Assembly: GCF_000764495.1 (NCBI RefSeq) | Contig: NZ_JRLB01000034.1 | Span: 1-35,853 of the forward strand | Origin: Nitrincola sp. A-D6 | GTDB taxonomy: Bacteria > Pseudomonadota > Gammaproteobacteria > Pseudomonadales > Balneatricaceae | DNA length: 35,853 nucleotides | Direction: 5' to 3' | Part shown: one piece after another, positions 27,290 to 34,683 of the stretch | How the letters are laid out: every line of letters starts with the position of its first letter | How positions within the stretch are numbered: the first letter of the stretch is position 1 | Notes under the pieces: generated by a model | The model's input: only the letters and a program-made list of their open reading frames with translations | Told to the model about the DNA's origin: nothing | Database searches by the model: none | Position numbers and translations under genes: made by a program

Positions 27290-27996
27290 GTTAGCGTTGC
27301 TCCAACATAGACTGAATCGATTTCGGCTTGGGTGAGCTCTCGGTATTCACCGGGTGCCAGGGATTCATCCAGTGTTATTTCACCAATCAGTTCACGGTGC
27401 AGTGCCACAACGCGGTTATCCAGTGCTGCAAACATGCGCTTGACCTGATGATAGCGACCTTCTGTCAGAGTGATCAGTACTTCTGTATCGCTGATACGCT
27501 CAAGCTGAGCCGGTTTGGTACGCTGAGTTTCACTCTTGAGCATAATGCCGCGTTCCAGTAAGGCTTCGGCTTTGGCTTGCAGCGGTTCGGCAAGCCAGAC
27601 ACGGTAACGCTTAGGTAGTTTATGTTTGGGTGAGGTGATCCGGTGTGTCCATTGGCCATCATCGGTCAGTAATAGTAGGCCGCTGGTATCCAGATCCAGA
27701 CGCCCGGCTAAGAGTAATTTCTCAGCCGCTGGCAGGTCGATCAAAGTGAGTGCAGTGGCATGTACCGGATCATCATTGGAGCAGATATAGCCAACAGGTT
27801 TATGCAGCATCAAAAAGCGCGGGCAGGGCTCTGAAAGTAGCTGTCCATCCAGTTCTACCTGATCATCTGAATTGATATGGCGACCACTATCACGCTCTGG
27901 TTGACTATTAACCAGGATAAGACCTGCATGTATTCGTTTTTTAACTTCTTTTCGCGACATGCCTGTGGCTTGTGCCAAGTATTTATCCAGACGCAT
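27286..27996 (-). CDS. rsuA: 16S rRNA pseudouridine516 synthase RsuA
   Basis: Isomerises U516 of 16S rRNA. The ATG at 27996 (MRLDKYLAQATG) is preferred over a TTG three codons upstream, which would abut its own AAGAG site. 236 residues: an S4-like RNA-binding domain (1-60) and a synthase domain with GRLDLDTSG at residues 98-106 (catalytic Asp 101). ITSPKHKLPKRYRVWL is the RsuA-specific stretch, and GRYHQVKRMF is the late family motif. Head of the minus-strand operon, divergent from the PTPS-like gene. Confidence 0.93.
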   Translation of the reverse strand: MRLDKYLAQATGMSRKEVKKRIHAGLILVNSQPERDSGRHINSDDQVELDGQLLSEPCPRFLMLHKPVGYICSNDDPVHATALTLIDLPAAEKLLLAGRLDLDTSGLLLLTDDGQWTHRITSPKHKLPKRYRVWLAEPLQAKAEALLERGIMLKSETQRTKPAQLERISDTEVLITLTEGRYHQVKRMFAALDNRVVALHRELIGEITLDESLAPGEYRELTQAEIDSVYVGATLT

Positions 27997-28022
27997 AACA
28001 CACAACTCTTGGTAAAAGCGCC

Positions 28023-28028
28023 ATTATA
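28023..28028 (-). promoter_or_regulatory. Candidate -10 element for the rsuA operon
   Basis: A perfect TATAAT on the minus strand lies 27 nt before the rsuA ATG within GCGC-flanked sequence. No good -35 is seen at 16-18 bp. Confidence 0.4.
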
Positions 28029-28130
28029 GCGCAAGCCGGCGCTGAGGTATTCCTTACAGTTTGTATCATGAAAATCTGCTGGCTTTAGGCTAAAATACAG
28101 ACCTTATTAACGCGATGCAGTGAGGCATGT

Positions 28131-28967
28131 GTGAAGCTATTTGTCGATAACCTGACCCATGTGGATTTTTCCTACCTGCACCCGCAGCGGGGATTGGTGG
28201 GTGAGTCCTGGGAAGTGCAGTTGGTCCTGGAGGGCAGGCTGGATGAGCAGGGGATGATCTGTGATTTTGGTGTGGTAAAAAAACGCATCAAAACCTGGCT
28301 GGATACGCATGTCGATCATATGCTGGTGGTGGCGACCGGCATGAGTGGACTAATCTGGCAGCAGTCGGCAGGCGTTACACAGGTCAGCTGGTCCTATCCG
28401 GCTGGGGGGCGTTTTGTGTGTAAGGCGCCGGATCAGGCAATTGCTCTGGTGCCTGTGGCAGAAATACAGCAGCAAGCCGTTGCCAAGTGGTGTGAAACGC
28501 AGTTGTTGGCACTGTTTCCGGAACAGGTCGAGTCTCTGGAGTTACGCTTCGTGGCTGAGCCGATAGAGGGGGCTTTTTATCACTACAGCCATGGTTTGCA
28601 GCAGCATCGCGGTAATTGCCAGCGTATTGCCCATGGCCATCGTTCGCGGATGCAGGTTCGTGTTGATCAAAAGCGTCGCCAGGACCTTGAGCTCTATTGG
28701 TCGCAGCAGTTTGAAGACATCTATATAGGTACTCAGGCGCACCTGCTTAAAAACGAAGAGGGACATGCCCTGTTTGCCTATGAAGCGCCACAGGGGAAAT
28801 TTGAGCTGTTACTGCCGATGCGTTGTTGTTATTTGATGGAAACAGAAACAACGGTAGAGCAGATAGCCGAGCATTTGGCTCAGTCTATCAAAGCAGAGTA
28901 TCCCGATTCGACTATTGAAGTGCGGGCTTACGAAGGAGTAGGCAAGGGTGCTATTGCGGTGAAATAA
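28131..28967 (+). CDS. Two-domain PTPS/QueD-like protein
   Basis: 278 residues related to 6-pyruvoyl-tetrahydropterin/6-carboxytetrahydropterin synthases, which use a zinc held by three histidines. The N-half has THVDFSYLHPQRGLVGESWEVQLVLEG and CDFGVVKKRIKTWLDTHVDHMLV, the family DF..LK and DH..L signatures. The C-half has NCQRIAHGHRSRMQVRVD, matching the catalytic Cys and zinc HGH motif. A start at GTG 28131 (MKLFVDNLTHVDFSYL) is supported by similarity. The split of signatures over two copies suggests an internal duplication with shared active site. The reaction is unproven: queuosine, pterin or another route. Confidence 0.75.
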   Translation: MKLFVDNLTHVDFSYLHPQRGLVGESWEVQLVLEGRLDEQGMICDFGVVKKRIKTWLDTHVDHMLVVATGMSGLIWQQSAGVTQVSWSYPAGGRFVCKAPDQAIALVPVAEIQQQAVAKWCETQLLALFPEQVESLELRFVAEPIEGAFYHYSHGLQQHRGNCQRIAHGHRSRMQVRVDQKRRQDLELYWSQQFEDIYIGTQAHLLKNEEGHALFAYEAPQGKFELLLPMRCCYLMETETTVEQIAEHLAQSIKAEYPDSTIEVRAYEGVGKGAIAVK

Positions 28968-28985
28968 ATAGTTTACTGCCTATAC

Positions 28986-29022
28986 AAAAAGCCAGGGCTG
29001 CAAATACAACCCTGGCTTTTTT
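28986..29022. terminator. Bidirectional terminator after the PTPS-like gene
   Basis: AAAAAGCCAGGG (28986-28997) pairs with CCCTGGCTTTTTT (29010-29022). It can serve both the PTPS-like gene and the thiolase gene that faces it. Confidence 0.9.
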
Positions 29023-29049
29023 ATGTACAGGAAGGGCGGGCATAAAACT

Positions 29050-29118
29050 GCTCCTGCGTTTTCTGCATACACGCCGTCCGTGGCGTTATATACCGCGGGC
29101 GCATAGATGCGCAGGAGC
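29050..29118. repeat. REP-like intergenic palindrome, copy B
   Basis: GCTCCTGCG (29050-29058) and CGCAGGAGC (29110-29118) form outer arms. An inner hairpin ACGCC/GGCGT (29071-29075 and 29082-29086) lies between. GCATAGATGCGCAGG resembles copy A near 25.46 kb. It sits between two converging genes, typical for REP elements. Confidence 0.5.
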
Positions 29119-29151
29119 GGCACATAATAACCAATCAGTACCTGGTGCTAA

Positions 29152-30331
29152 TCAGTCGCGCTCAATCGCCAGCGCCGTACCCATGCCTCCACCGATGCAA
29201 AGTGTAGCCAGGGCTTTCTTGGCATCACGTTTGTTCATTTCGTGTACCAGCGACACAAAAATACGGCAGCCGGATGCGCCAATAGGATGCCCCAAAGCAA
29301 TGGCGCCGCCGTTGACGTTGACGATGTTAGTATCCCATCCAGGTCCTTGTTCACTGACATGGCCTGAGCGGCAAAGGCTTCATTGGCTTCTACCAGTTCC
29401 AGATCGCTGACATTCCAGCCAGCCTTTTCCAGGGCTTTCTGCGTGGCGCAAATAGGACCGGTACCCATAATAGCTGGATCTACACCGGCAGACGCATAGG
29501 CTTTGATGCGTGCCAGGGGTTTCAGGCCCAGTTCAGCGGCTTTTTCAGCGGAGCAGACAATCACCGCGGCGGCACCATCGTTAATGGTGGAGCTGTTACC
29601 CGCCGTAACTGTGCCATCCTTTTTGAAAGCAGGGCGTAGCTTAGCCAATGCATCTGGCGTACAGCCAAAGCGAGGCTGTTCATCAGTATCAAAAACTACC
29701 GGATCGCCTTTACGCTGAGGGATAGTGACTGGGATGATCTCATCTTTAAAGCGTCCAGATGTGACAGCGGCTTCGGCTTTGTTCTGAGAGGCGCTGGCAA
29801 ACACATCCTGCTCTTCACGGGTAAAGCCGTACTTATCAACGATATTTTCGGTGGTAATACCCATGTGGTAATTGTTGAACGCATCCCACAGTCCATCAGT
29901 GATCATGGAATCAATCATCTTCCAGTCACCCATACGGGCACCGTTACGGGAGTTGGGCAGAAGGTGCGGAGACGAGGACATGTTTTCCTGTCCACCCGCA
30001 ATAATCATCTCGGCATCACCACAACGTATGGCTTGTACAGCATCTGGATTGCCTTGAGACCGGATCCACAAACTTTGTTGATAGTGATAGCAGGGACTTC
30101 CTGGGGAATACCTGCATGAATCAGCGCCTGGCGCGCCGGATTCTGACCGCAGCCTGCTGTAAGTACCTGCCCCATGATGACCTCATCGATGTTGGCAGCA
30201 TCTATGGCATGCTTTTCCAGTAGACCTTTGATTACAGTTGCACCTAAGATGGCGGCAGGCTGGGACGCTAAGGCGCCATTAAATGCACCTACCGCTGTAC
30301 GACCAGCAGCAACGATAACAACTTCACGCAT
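29152..30331 (-). CDS. Acetyl-CoA C-acetyltransferase (thiolase, two frameshifts)
   Basis: Condenses or cleaves acetoacetyl-CoA in short-chain fatty-acid, ketone-body or polyhydroxybutyrate metabolism. The ATG at 30331 follows GAGGAAT. Active-site C88 is in [12 protein letters not shown]; the His motif [15 protein letters not shown] and the second Cys CIGGGMG are present near the end. Frame breaks near 30044 ([17 protein letters not shown]) and 29339 ([16 protein letters not shown]) are each repaired by one G. Repaired length is about 393 residues, the normal size. No partner gene (reductase, CoA-transferase) is adjacent, so the pathway is open. Confidence 0.93.
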
Positions 30332-30551
30332 GGGTATTCCTCATTGTTGTGACTTTGATGACATCCTGCACCCATGATACGCCAGTAATAATGAATAGTG
30401 TATGACAACGGGCATCAGCGCGGCAGGGTGGCTTTTAAGCAAGCGAAACTCATTCCTGATGTAAGGAATCAGCCGGGATTGAGTCTGCGTGAACAGGCGT
30501 GTTGCTGTCAAGTAGATGAGACTTAGACCATTGTCTGGTTAGGGTTATATC

Positions 30552-31400
30552 TCAAAGTTCGAGTTCGAGGTTATCGATCAGTCTTGCTGGGCCCATCCAG
30601 GCAGCTGCGAGTATGACCAGGGTTGAGTCCTGGTCTGTCGCAGGAGCAAGGTCACTGCGTCGAACGATGCGGAAGTAGTCCCGGCGAAAGCCTACAGCTT
30701 CAAGCTGCAGCGTCGCCTCATGTTCAAGTTGGCTGAAGTCTCGACGTCCTTGCCGGAGTGCGGCAGCTGTTGTGCTGATCACGCGTTGTAGTGCAGGTGC
30801 CTGCTCCAGTTCCTGAGATGATAGATAGCCATTGCGTGAGCTCAGTGCCAGGCCAGAGTCGGCACGAACAACCGGTACCGAGATGATGTCAGTTGCTATG
30901 CAAAGATCGCTCACCATTTTGCGGATGATACGTAGCTGTTGGTAATCTTTTTCGCCAAATACAGCAATGTCCGGTTGGACAATATTGAATAGCTTGCACA
31001 CGACGGTGGTTACGCCACTGAAGTGACCGGGGCGTGTTTCGCCACAATAAAGATCGGAGAGTACGGGGACTTCTACACGTGTCTGGCTGTCTCTGCCGCG
31101 CGGATAAATCTCTGCCTCAGTCGGTGCAAAGAGCAAGTTGCAGCCAGCTTGTTGAAGTTTGTGCTGATCTTCAATCAAAGTGCGAGGATAACTACTCAAG
31201 TCCTCATTGCGACCAAACTGCAGCGGGTTAACGAAGATGCTGGCAACAACAGTATCCGCTGCGGCTGCCGCTGTCTCGATCAGTCGTATATGGCCATCAT
31301 GCAGGTTGCCCATGGTAGGAACCAGAGCGATAGTGTTGCCGGAATGGCGGCAGGCTCTAAGCTCATCACGTAGCCGGGTAATGGTATCAAACGTTTGCAT
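30552..31400 (-). CDS. panC: Pantothenate synthetase PanC
   Basis: ATP-dependent ligation of pantoate and beta-alanine. 282 residues. The ATP-binding HxGH motif is in PTMGNLHDGHIRLI; FVNPLQFGRNEDLSSYPRT, RPGHFSGVTTVVCKLFNIVQPD, FGEKDYQQL and the KMSKS-like LALSSRNGYLS are all present. The ATG at 31400 is only 5 nt after the panB stop and has a weak ribosome-binding site, pointing to [13 protein letters not shown] coupling. panD does not follow. The 220 nt downstream (30332-30551) hold only a small ATTCCT/AGGAAT hairpin. Confidence 0.97.
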   Translation of the reverse strand: MQTFDTITRLRDELRACRHSGNTIALVPTMGNLHDGHIRLIETAAAAADTVVASIFVNPLQFGRNEDLSSYPRTLIEDQHKLQQAGCNLLFAPTEAEIYPRGRDSQTRVEVPVLSDLYCGETRPGHFSGVTTVVCKLFNIVQPDIAVFGEKDYQQLRIIRKMVSDLCIATDIISVPVVRADSGLALSSRNGYLSSQELEQAPALQRVISTTAAALRQGRRDFSQLEHEATLQLEAVGFRRDYFRIVRRSDLAPATDQDSTLVILAAAWMGPARLIDNLELEL

Positions 31401-31405
31401 CTGAC

Positions 31406-32195
31406 TTAAAAACTCTCGTCCTGATTGGGGAAGCTGCCATTTTTTACCGCGTCATTATAGCGACGTATGGCTGTTTCAATGCTGTCGGCACCGGCCATGA
31501 AATTGCGGGTAAAGCGAGGTTTTCGCCCTGTAGTAATATTCAGCATGTCATGCAATACCAGTACCTGTGCATCGGTATGTGGGCCTGCACCTATGCCGAT
31601 GACGGGAATGTCAGCATTACGGGTGATTTCTTCAGCCAGCAAGGTTGGCACGCACTCTAATAGCAATAGACTGGCACCAGCTTCTTCAAGCAAGCGGGCA
31701 TCTTCAATCATCTGCTGGGCAGCTGCACGATCCTTGCCTTGAACACGATAGCCGCCTAGACGGTTGACAGCCTGGGGCGTTAAGCCATATGTGCACAGAC
31801 AGGCACACCACGCTCGGCTAGCAGTGTAATGCTCTCTGCCAGCCATGCGTTACCCTCAAGCTTGACCAGATGTGCACCGGCTTGCATTAGTTTCCCGGCA
31901 CTTTGCATGCTCTGCTCCGCCGTGGCATAACTCATAAATGGCAAATCGGCCATGATCATTGAGCCTGGTTGCCCCGGGCTACTGCGGCGGTGTGGTAGAC
32001 CATGTCATCCAGTGTTACTGGCAGGGTGCTGTCGTGTCCCTGTAGCACCATGCCCAGAGAGTCGCCAACCAGAATCATTTCAGTACCGGTAGAGCTGATC
32101 AGGTGTGCAAAGGTTGCGTCATAAGCGGTAAGTACTGAAAATTTACTGCCTTTTTGTTTAAGGCCCGTTAGTGTGTGAAGTGTGATGTTGCTCAT
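31406..32195 (-). CDS. panB: 3-methyl-2-oxobutanoate hydroxymethyltransferase PanB (two frameshifts)
   Basis: Makes ketopantoate from ketoisovalerate and methylene-tetrahydrofolate. The N-terminus [33 protein letters not shown] with [23 protein letters not shown] is canonical. Breaks near 31963 ([19 protein letters not shown]) and at CC 31785-31786 ([22 protein letters not shown]) are each repaired by one base. About 263 residues, family length. Lies 42 nt after folK. The folate (folK) and pantothenate genes share the operon as in Pseudomonas. Confidence 0.94.
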
Positions 32196-32237
32196 AGAGG
32201 GGTTCCAGACTAATTCGATCTGTCAGTAAGCGCTGTA

Positions 32238-32726
32238 TTATAGCGGTAACTGTTGAAGAGTGCCCATTGGACAATCTGCTAGATGTTGCATTAATTTGCT
32301 GCCATCGGGCAGAGTGAGATCTGACTCAAGATCGGCCAGTGGACGCAAGACAAAATTGCGTTTTGTTATGTAAGGGTGCGGCACCGTCAGGCGCTCGTTA
32401 TTAATTGTTTCATTATTATAGAGTAGCAGGTCCAGGTCCAGTGTACGTGGTCCCCAGTGTTGAATACGTTTGCGCTGATGCTTTTGCTCCACCTGTTGCA
32501 GGGCGTCCAGCAGTGCAAGTGGATGCAGTGTGGTTTGCAATTCTGCTACAGCATTGATGTAGTCGGGCTGCCCGGCAGGACCTACTGGCTCTGAACGGTA
32601 GAGTGGTGAGTGCCGGGTAAGGCGTACACCCTGAAGGCTATTAAGCTCAGTCAGCGCTGTGCGAACCTGTTGAATCGGCTCATTCAGATTGCTGCCCAGG
32701 CCAATAAAGCAACGCACCTCATTCAT
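32238..32726 (-). CDS. folK: 2-amino-4-hydroxy-6-hydroxymethyldihydropteridine pyrophosphokinase FolK
   Basis: Transfers pyrophosphate from ATP to the pterin in folate synthesis. The ATG at 32726 gives MNEVRCFIGLGSNLNEP, the family start, and overlaps the pcnB stop by 8 nt; a longer in-frame extension upstream lies inside pcnB and is rejected. 162 residues. Motifs are SPLYRSEPVGPAGQPDYINAVAEL and the signature WGPRTLDLDLLLY, followed by VPHPYITKRNFVLRPLADL. Confidence 0.96.
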   Translation of the reverse strand: MNEVRCFIGLGSNLNEPIQQVRTALTELNSLQGVRLTRHSPLYRSEPVGPAGQPDYINAVAELQTTLHPLALLDALQQVEQKHQRKRIQHWGPRTLDLDLLLYNNETINNERLTVPHPYITKRNFVLRPLADLESDLTLPDGSKLMQHLADCPMGTLQQLPL

Positions 32727-34192
32727 GGGGTTTATTGCTCGGCTTACGACGTCGGCGGCGGCGTTTGCGTGGCTGTTCATCCGTTGCCGTCTCTGTGTTA
32801 AGGTCGCGGCGTTGCACTTCATTAGCTTTCTGATAGTTTGTCCACCATTGCCCTAGTCCGTCAAGGTCTTCGCCCGCCGATTCACGCAGTAGAATCAGAT
32901 CATAAGCTGCCCGGAATCTGGGGTGTGCCATGAGCTGATCAGCCTTTTTACCCTGGTGACGAGGGAGGCGAAGCTGCAGTTCCCATATCTCACGCATTGG
33001 CGCTGAAAATCGACGCGGGATGGCGGTGGCTTTGACCTGGGCTGAAAGCACCTGATTAGCGGCTTCATGCAGTGCTTGAAGTGGAGGGAGTTCTCCTTCG
33101 TCAAGAATTTCCAGGTAGCGTTGATACAGCGGATACCACAGCAGAGCGGCAAACATAAAGGCTGGCGTTACACTCTTTCCCTGTTCCAGGCGTTTGTCGG
33201 TATTCTTGAGCACATGCTGAACCAGGATGGGTGTCGGCCATTCCGGATCATCCAGAATCTCTTGAGTCAGTGGAAACAGGTAGCGAAACAGATCAAAGCG
33301 TTGCATCTGTCGATAAGCGGCGGCACCGTAACCGGATTGCAGTAGTTTGAGTGCTTCATCAAACAAGCGTGCTGGTGCTATGCGGCCGAGCAACGGGGAT
33401 AGTTCATGGATTGGCGCTGCCGTAGCGGCTTCTATTTCAAAATTCAACTTGGCGGCAAAGCGTGCGGCTCTGAGCATTCTGACGGGGTCTTCTCGATAGC
33501 GCTGCGCGGGTTCACCAATCATGCGAATGATGCGCTGCTGCAAGTCAGGATAGCCATTGGCAAAATCATAAATACTGTAATCACGGGCACAGTAGTAGAG
33601 GGCGTTGACGGTAAAGTCACGTCGCAGTGCATCTTCTTCAATGCTGCCGTAGACATTGTCTCTGAGGATCAGCCGCTGGCTGATTGGCGTCCCTGTTCTC
33701 CGTCATCATTGTCTTCACTGTCATGGCTGGCCCTGAAGGTGGCCACTTCGATCAGTTCACGACCAAAACGCACATGCAGGAGCTTGAAGCGACGGCCAAT
33801 AAGGCGTCCACGATGGAATAGCTCAACCGCTTGTTCTGGGTGTGCTGATGTGGCGACGTCAAAATCTTTAGGCTTCAGGTTCAGGAGTAAGTCACGAATA
33901 CAGCCGCCGACCAGAAAGCAGTCATGGCCTGCATCATGTAAACGGTAGACCACTTTCATGGCGTTATCATCCAGACGCTGTCGTGGAATCTGGTGTACTG
34001 ATTCAGGAATAACGCGTTTTTCGCCCAGTGGCAGGTTTTTAGTGGCTGGGCCTGCATTTCGATTGCTGGCGCCTGAGTCGGCGATTGATGATGAGGGTTC
34101 AGCGCTGTTGACGCGCGGGCGCGGCGGCGCAGTAGCCAGTAGGTTAGGCTTGCAGCAACCAGGAGCAGAAGGATTAGGAGCAACTCTTGCAT
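32719..34192 (-). CDS. pcnB: Poly(A) polymerase I PcnB, with possible N-terminal membrane segment (two frameshifts)
   Basis: Adds poly(A) tails that promote RNA decay. The catalytic motif LVGGCIRDLLLNLKPKDFDVAT is followed by IGRRFKLLHVRFGRELIEVATF, LRRDFTVNALYY and RYREDPVRMLRAARFAAKL. The C-terminus is highly basic (RKRRRRRRKPSNK). A break near 33680 (GEQGR/ISQRLILRDNVYG) splits it. The conserved start region EKRVIPESVHQIPRQRLDDNAMKVVYRL has no start codon in its own frame. Adding one C near 34034 joins it to an ATG at 34192, which adds MQELLLILLLLVAASLTYWLLRRR, a transmembrane-like helix. Repaired length is about 491 residues. The N-terminal fusion is inferred. Confidence 0.88.
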
Positions 34193-34299
34193 CAGGTGAT
34201 ATTCTTCCAGAGGTAACTTAAAGATGGAAAATTTTGGCAGATGATACCAGTTAAGCGCTTGAGGGTGTTAGTTTAGCGGTAGGTAAAGTCAAACGGAAA

Positions 34300-34494
34300 T
34301 GGAAAGGAGTGGAGGGCTGAAAGCAGAGTGCAACAAAGCTTGTTTTTGTTTGAGCACTGTCCTGAGTGTTGTTGTCACTCTGCTATCAGCGAAGCCTCGT
34401 TATTATTTTTATTCGAGGTTTAAATGTTTACTCTTCCTGTCTGGCGTTGTTAGTTTTATTAGTGCCAGTTTGAAATTATTTTTATTATTATTGC
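34300..34494 (-). ncRNA. crcZ: CrcZ-like regulatory RNA (Hfq/Crc decoy)
   Basis: On the minus strand, downstream of a sigma-54 promoter, lies a non-coding, A-rich transcript. It starts with AAUAAUAAUAAAAAUAAU. It then has hairpins CTGGC/GCCAG (34464-34468 and 34441-34445) with an AACAAC-containing loop, CCTCG/CGAGG (34414-34418 and 34395-34399) with an all A/U loop, and GAGTG/CACTC with an ACAACAA loop, then AAACAAAAACAAG. GCAGAGTG (34383-34376) and CACTCTGC (34330-34323) pair over a longer distance, followed by TTT, and may mark the 3' end. CrcZ of Pseudomonas sits in the same place between cbrB and pcnB, is CbrB-driven, and sequesters Hfq/Crc by AANAANAA motifs. The 3' end is approximate. 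Confidence 0.72.
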
Positions 34495-34504
34495 CTTGTA
34501 TAGA

Positions 34505-34519
34505 GCAGTAACTGTGCCA
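34505..34519 (-). promoter_or_regulatory. Sigma-54 (RpoN) promoter of the CrcZ-like RNA
   Basis: On the minus strand TGGCACAGTTACTGC matches the -24/-12 consensus TGGCAC-R-N4-TTGC in length and at all but one fixed base. The GG and GC doublets are correctly spaced. Expected start of transcription is about 34494. Confidence 0.82.
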
Positions 34520-34551
34520 GTTTTTCTAATCTATTGTTTTTATTATACTGA

Positions 34552-34643
34552 GTAACAAAATTGTGCGTTATTGATATTGGCTGGATACAGGTTTGTTACC
34601 CTTCTGCACATATTGTGTTACCCGTGTGTGTAAAAAAGTAACA
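34552..34643 (-). promoter_or_regulatory. Candidate CbrB enhancer sites upstream of the CrcZ-like promoter
   Basis: Four perfect half-sites occur: GTAACA at 34552-34557, TGTTAC at 34594-34599, TGTTAC at 34616-34621 and GTAACA at 34638-34643 (plus-strand reading). Starts are 42, 22 and 22 bp apart, close to whole helical turns. They lie about 58-150 bp upstream of the transcription start, the usual distance for sigma-54 activators. As I recall, CbrB sites in Pseudomonas are TGTTAC/GTAACA-type inverted repeats. Confidence 0.68.
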
Positions 34644-34683
34644 GATTAAAAACCTACTGTTTTCATATGGTTAGACTTTAGTA

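Noticed and set aside
28060..28096. TTGTAT ... TAAAAT as promoter of the PTPS-like gene
   Set aside because: The elements are 24 bp apart, too far for a sigma-70 promoter.
31784..31846. Separate protein start inside panB ([13 protein letters not shown]...)
   Set aside because: It is read in the wrong frame between two frameshifts; the repaired PanB sequence covers the region.
33406..33948. 180-codon plus-strand ORF antisense to pcnB
   Set aside because: The minus strand carries conserved PcnB motifs over the whole length; the plus frame has no family resemblance.
34299..34511. 70-codon plus-strand ORF with hydrophobic [11 protein letters not shown] opposite the CrcZ-like RNA
   Set aside because: It is antisense to a well-supported non-coding RNA, has AT-driven hydrophobic composition and no recognisable domain.
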